From NCBI RefSeq assembly GCF_000427965.1, contig NZ_ATZA01000009.1, positions 1-64,000 of the forward strand: a stretch of 64,000 nt of DNA, written 5' to 3'. The DNA is from Olivibacter sitiensis DSM 17696 (lineage in GTDB: Bacteria; Bacteroidota; Bacteroidia; Sphingobacteriales; Sphingobacteriaceae). Under the pieces are notes generated by a model that was not told the origin of the DNA, searched no databases, and saw only the letters and a program-made list of their open reading frames with translations. Shown here one piece after another: positions 61,703 through 64,000 of this stretch (the stretch's first letter is position 1; each line of letters begins with the position of its first letter). Made by a program: the position numbers and the translations under genes.

Positions 61703-62368
61703 CTATTTGTTTTTACGTTCGGGTCTATGGCTGTAGAACTGTTCTTTCAATTTCTCAATTTCCAAGGGCTCGTTTTCCTTGTCTAGAGCAAAAAGCCAGG
61801 CTTTCTCCTGCAGTATCGGCGCGGTCTTTTTGGCATTGGCCAAATCAAAGGCCCTGATTTTCAGCTTTTCCTCTCTAGGGGCTATACTGATACGCAAACT
61901 GGAGGTATGGAATATTGTCTTGAAATGAAACGTCGGCCAATTTCCTAGCTCATTCATCTTTGCAGCGTATATTTTTTCTGTCTTTTGAGGGCCTACCATA
62001 CCTGCAAAAACGCCTTCGAGTTTATTCGATTTTTCTGTGCCAAAGCTGATGAGCAATTCAAAGCTCGTTTCGTTGATCAGGTAAAAAGAAGCAAGCTCGT
62101 TGCGTAGGTCGGTCGTAACGGCCAGGTGAACGCCCTCCTCGACAAACTGACTGGAAGGAACGATTTTAGAGGCTGGGGGCTCATCAAAGTTTTCGTCTTT
62201 CTTGCTGAATTGGCCATAGACCAATGTTACCTTGGATGTTGGCACGGGAATGCCAAAGCCATCGTCGCCCGTTACCTCAATCAGCTCCTCATTTAAGATG
62301 TTGGTGACATGACCTTCCAATTCCTCATCCACAAAGCGCACATAATCGCCCAATCTAAAATTCGTCAT
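61703..62368 (-). CDS. DUF2027-domain protein
   Basis: Start placed at 62368 (MTNFRLGDYVRFVDEELEGH); the open frame to 62455 covers the upstream non-coding region. A 221-residue soluble protein: short SH3-like N-terminus (about 3-55) with VTNILNEELIEVTGDDGFGI, then a DUF2027 body (LASFYLINETSFELLISFGT near 95-114). Family restricted to Bacteroidota; function not known. A Smr domain follows DUF2027 in many members and is absent here, replaced by a charged end. Encoded 24 bases before the symporter in the same direction. Confidence 0.75.
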   Translation of the reverse strand: MTNFRLGDYVRFVDEELEGHVTNILNEELIEVTGDDGFGIPVPTSKVTLVYGQFSKKDENFDEPPASKIVPSSQFVEEGVHLAVTTDLRNELASFYLINETSFELLISFGTEKSNKLEGVFAGMVGPQKTEKIYAAKMNELGNWPTFHFKTIFHTSSLRISIAPREEKLKIRAFDLANAKKTAPILQEKAWLFALDKENEPLEIEKLKEQFYSHRPERKNK

Positions 62369-62548
62369 TATATTCCTGTTTGTTGTCTTGGTTATATTTA
62401 AAGAGGGCGTTAATAGCCTGTATCCAAAGGTAAATAATAGAATTGAGGTACACAATAACTTTATTTTTCTCCTTTTTGAAAGTAGTTTGTAAGTCCATAT
62501 GCGTAATTTTGAAAGAATAATTTACTGCAATAAGCAAAAAAATTGGAT

Positions 62549-63400
62549 ATGAGATTAGGATGGTTAGGCATTGGAAACATGGGTAATCCCATGGCGGGCA
62601 ATTTGTTGAAGGCTGGATATTCGCTCACTGTCTATAACAGAACAGCAGAAAGAGCAAAGCCACTGATTGAGAAGGGGGCTAAGCAGGCCAAAGATCAGGC
62701 GGAACTGGTGGAGGGATGTGACGTTATCTTTACGATGCTTTCGGATGACAAAGCTGTGGAGGAGGTCTATTTAGGGAATGATGGCCTATTTACAAAACCT
62801 GTTAAGGGCACGCTATTTATCAATATGAGTACCGTGGCACCCGGCACGTCGGAAAAGCTGTACCACAAAGCCAAGAAGCGTGATGCGAACTTTATAGAGG
62901 CACCGGTGTCTGGCAGTGTGAAACCGGCGGAAGATGCCACGCTGGTTATCTTGGCTGCGGGGGATAAGGAAGATATGGAAGGAGCAAGGCCCCTATTGGA
63001 AAAATTGGGCAAACTGGTGCTCTACACGGGAGCGATAGGTAAAGGGGCCATTGCCAAATTGTCCATCAATTATTTTCTGGCACTCACGCTCCAAGGATTG
63101 GCAGAGTCTGTACTCTTTGCCAAGTCACATGGTATAGAGCCAACGCAGATGCTTAGCATCGTGAATGAAGGGGCGTGTGGTAGCGGTATTACCAAGCTGA
63201 AAAGTCCTGCCATTTTGAAAGGCGAGTTTCCTCCTGCCTTTGCCCTTAAGCATATGGCCAAGGACCTGCGGTTGATTAGGGATGAAGGCATAACAACGCC
63301 AGTGGCAAAGCCGGTAATAGAAAGCTATCAACGAGCATTGGAAAAGGGGCTTGGAGACGAAGACGTCATGGCCATCATCAGTTATCTGGAAAAAGCATAA
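62549..63400 (+). CDS. Beta-hydroxyacid dehydrogenase-like NAD(P) oxidoreductase
   Basis: A 283-residue enzyme of the 3-hydroxyisobutyrate/glyoxylate reductase family. Start placed at 62549 (MRLGWLGIGNMGNPMAGNLL); the TTG six bases earlier is not needed. NAD-binding GIGNMGNPMAGNLL at 7-20, catalytic-loop FIEAPVSGSVKPAEDATLVI near 116-135, and the Lys-containing GKGAIAKLSINYFLALTLQG near 164-183 are intact. The substrate is not known. Followed 9 bases later by the phosphatase gene. Confidence 0.85.
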   Translation: MRLGWLGIGNMGNPMAGNLLKAGYSLTVYNRTAERAKPLIEKGAKQAKDQAELVEGCDVIFTMLSDDKAVEEVYLGNDGLFTKPVKGTLFINMSTVAPGTSEKLYHKAKKRDANFIEAPVSGSVKPAEDATLVILAAGDKEDMEGARPLLEKLGKLVLYTGAIGKGAIAKLSINYFLALTLQGLAESVLFAKSHGIEPTQMLSIVNEGACGSGITKLKSPAILKGEFPPAFALKHMAKDLRLIRDEGITTPVAKPVIESYQRALEKGLGDEDVMAIISYLEKA

Positions 63401-63409
63401 TTTTACGGC

Positions 63410-63856
63410 ATGAAGATACTCATGGTTTGCCTAGGCAATATTTGTCGTTCACCGCTTGCGCACGGCGTATTCGAACATTTGGTGAGGGAAAGAGGCTTGC
63501 CTTGGTATGTCGACTCTGCAGGTACGGGGAATTGGCATATCGGTGAGCCGCCTGATAGACGTTCCATGGCTATAGCCAAGCGGCATGGCATTGATATTTC
63601 TTGCCAGAGAGCAAGGCAGTTTAAACGGGATGATCTGCAAGAATTCGACCGTGTCTTTGCGATGGACAAAAGCAATTACCGCGACCTGTTAGGCATAGCC
63701 GCCACCAAAGAAGAGAAAGAGAAAATAGCGCTTTTCTTGCCCATGGAGGAGGTGCCAGACCCCTATTGGGACGATACGCTTTTTGAACATGTTTACATGC
63801 TGGTCGCTCAAAGGAGCGAGCAACTGATAGCCGAATTGTTAGAAACAAGTCAGTAA
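63410..63856 (+). CDS. Low-molecular-weight protein-tyrosine phosphatase
   Basis: A 148-residue phosphatase with the P-loop VCLGNICRSPLAHGVFEHL near 5-23 (Cys nucleophile, Arg and Ser intact) and the catalytic Asp in VPDPYWDDTLFEHVY near 119-133. Complete. The start lies 9 bases after the previous stop, so both are probably in one transcript. Bacterial members often act on polysaccharide-export kinases; no such gene is in the window. Confidence 0.9.
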   Translation: MKILMVCLGNICRSPLAHGVFEHLVRERGLPWYVDSAGTGNWHIGEPPDRRSMAIAKRHGIDISCQRARQFKRDDLQEFDRVFAMDKSNYRDLLGIAATKEEKEKIALFLPMEEVPDPYWDDTLFEHVYMLVAQRSEQLIAELLETSQ

Positions 63857-63864
63857 TTTACGGA

Positions 63865-64000
63865 CTATTGGATATGGAGGGCCGTTTGTCTATGTTTGTG
63901 GGCAAAAGACAAGAAAAGCTTGAATTCATCGTATCTCAAATGGCTGTTATTGGCGATCCTTTCCCTCACATGGGGAAGTTCGTTTATATTGATTAAGCAG
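63865..64000 (-). CDS. C-terminal end of a minus-strand gene (partial)
   Basis: A minus-strand frame open to the window edge reads INELPHVRERIANNSHLRYD, then EFKLFLSFAHKHRQ and ALHIQ before a stop at 63867-63865. The composition is clearly protein-like. The family is not recognised from 44 residues. A competing plus-strand frame (63873-63998, 41 residues) overlaps it and has weaker support. Confidence 0.5.
   Translation of the reverse strand, partial: CLININELPHVRERIANNSHLRYDEFKLFLSFAHKHRQTALHIQ

Overview
The window looks like chromosome of a Bacteroidota species, most likely a Sphingobacteriaceae-type organism. Evidence: SusC/SusD gene pair, TonB receptors with an N-terminal carboxypeptidase-regulatory-like domain, LytS/LytR regulation, a DUF2027 protein, and several promoters of the Bacteroidota form TTTG-N19-TAnnTTTG. 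Family names below come from reading motifs; no database search was run.

Region 1 (1-20400) is an accessory island rich in toxin-antitoxin genes and debris. From left to right it holds the start of an IS256-type transposase, hipBA, decayed fragments, a three-gene cassette (TIGR04255-like protein, WDGYG-motif protein, Cys-rich protein), an HNH nuclease fragment cut by IS21-like terminal boxes, a predicted ADP-ribosyltransferase toxin with a 58-residue partner, a truncated zeta toxin with its partner, a 1138-residue secreted protein, and a DarTG module lying between two copies of a secreted repeat-protein gene. It continues with a PIN toxin/HTH antitoxin pair with a damaged toxin start, a YD-like 16-residue-repeat protein, a DUF559 endonuclease between REP-like direct repeats, and a three-gene cassette with an internally duplicated small protein and two predicted alpha/alpha-toroid proteins.

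Region 2 (20400-33660) holds housekeeping genes on the minus strand (alpha/beta hydrolase, asparaginase, TatD). Facing away from them is a glycan/polymer-use locus: a membrane-tethered winged-helix regulator, LamG lipoprotein, SusC, SusD and a GxGYxYP-type lipoprotein, ending in a clear terminator.

Region 3 (33780-39700) is core: FKBP lipoprotein, DHH phosphoesterase, ndk, pdxJ, ahcY and a coiled-coil protein.

Region 4 (39820-48460) is a tight plus-strand operon: amino acid/amine permease, glutamine-synthetase-like gamma-glutamyl ligase, iron-type alcohol dehydrogenase, PuuD-type hydrolase and aldehyde dehydrogenase, then a Tat-exported phospholipase C. It resembles the Puu putrescine pathway, but an alcohol dehydrogenase stands where the PuuB amine oxidase would be. 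I infer catabolism of an amino alcohol such as ethanolamine, perhaps released from phospholipid head groups.

Region 5 (48480-58910) has an AAA/DUF234 ATPase behind tandem palindromes, bacilliredoxin, a TonB receptor/TPR/LytS/LytR cluster, and a three-gene set matching Agrobacterium attKLM (blcABC): lactonase, alcohol dehydrogenase, succinate-semialdehyde dehydrogenase. It predicts gamma-butyrolactone use and possibly quenching of acyl-homoserine lactone signals.

Region 6 (59060-64000) is core: VOC protein, diadenylate cyclase CdaA, dicarboxylate symporter, DUF2027 protein, beta-hydroxyacid dehydrogenase-like enzyme, low-molecular-weight phosphatase, and the C-terminal end of a minus-strand gene leaving the window.
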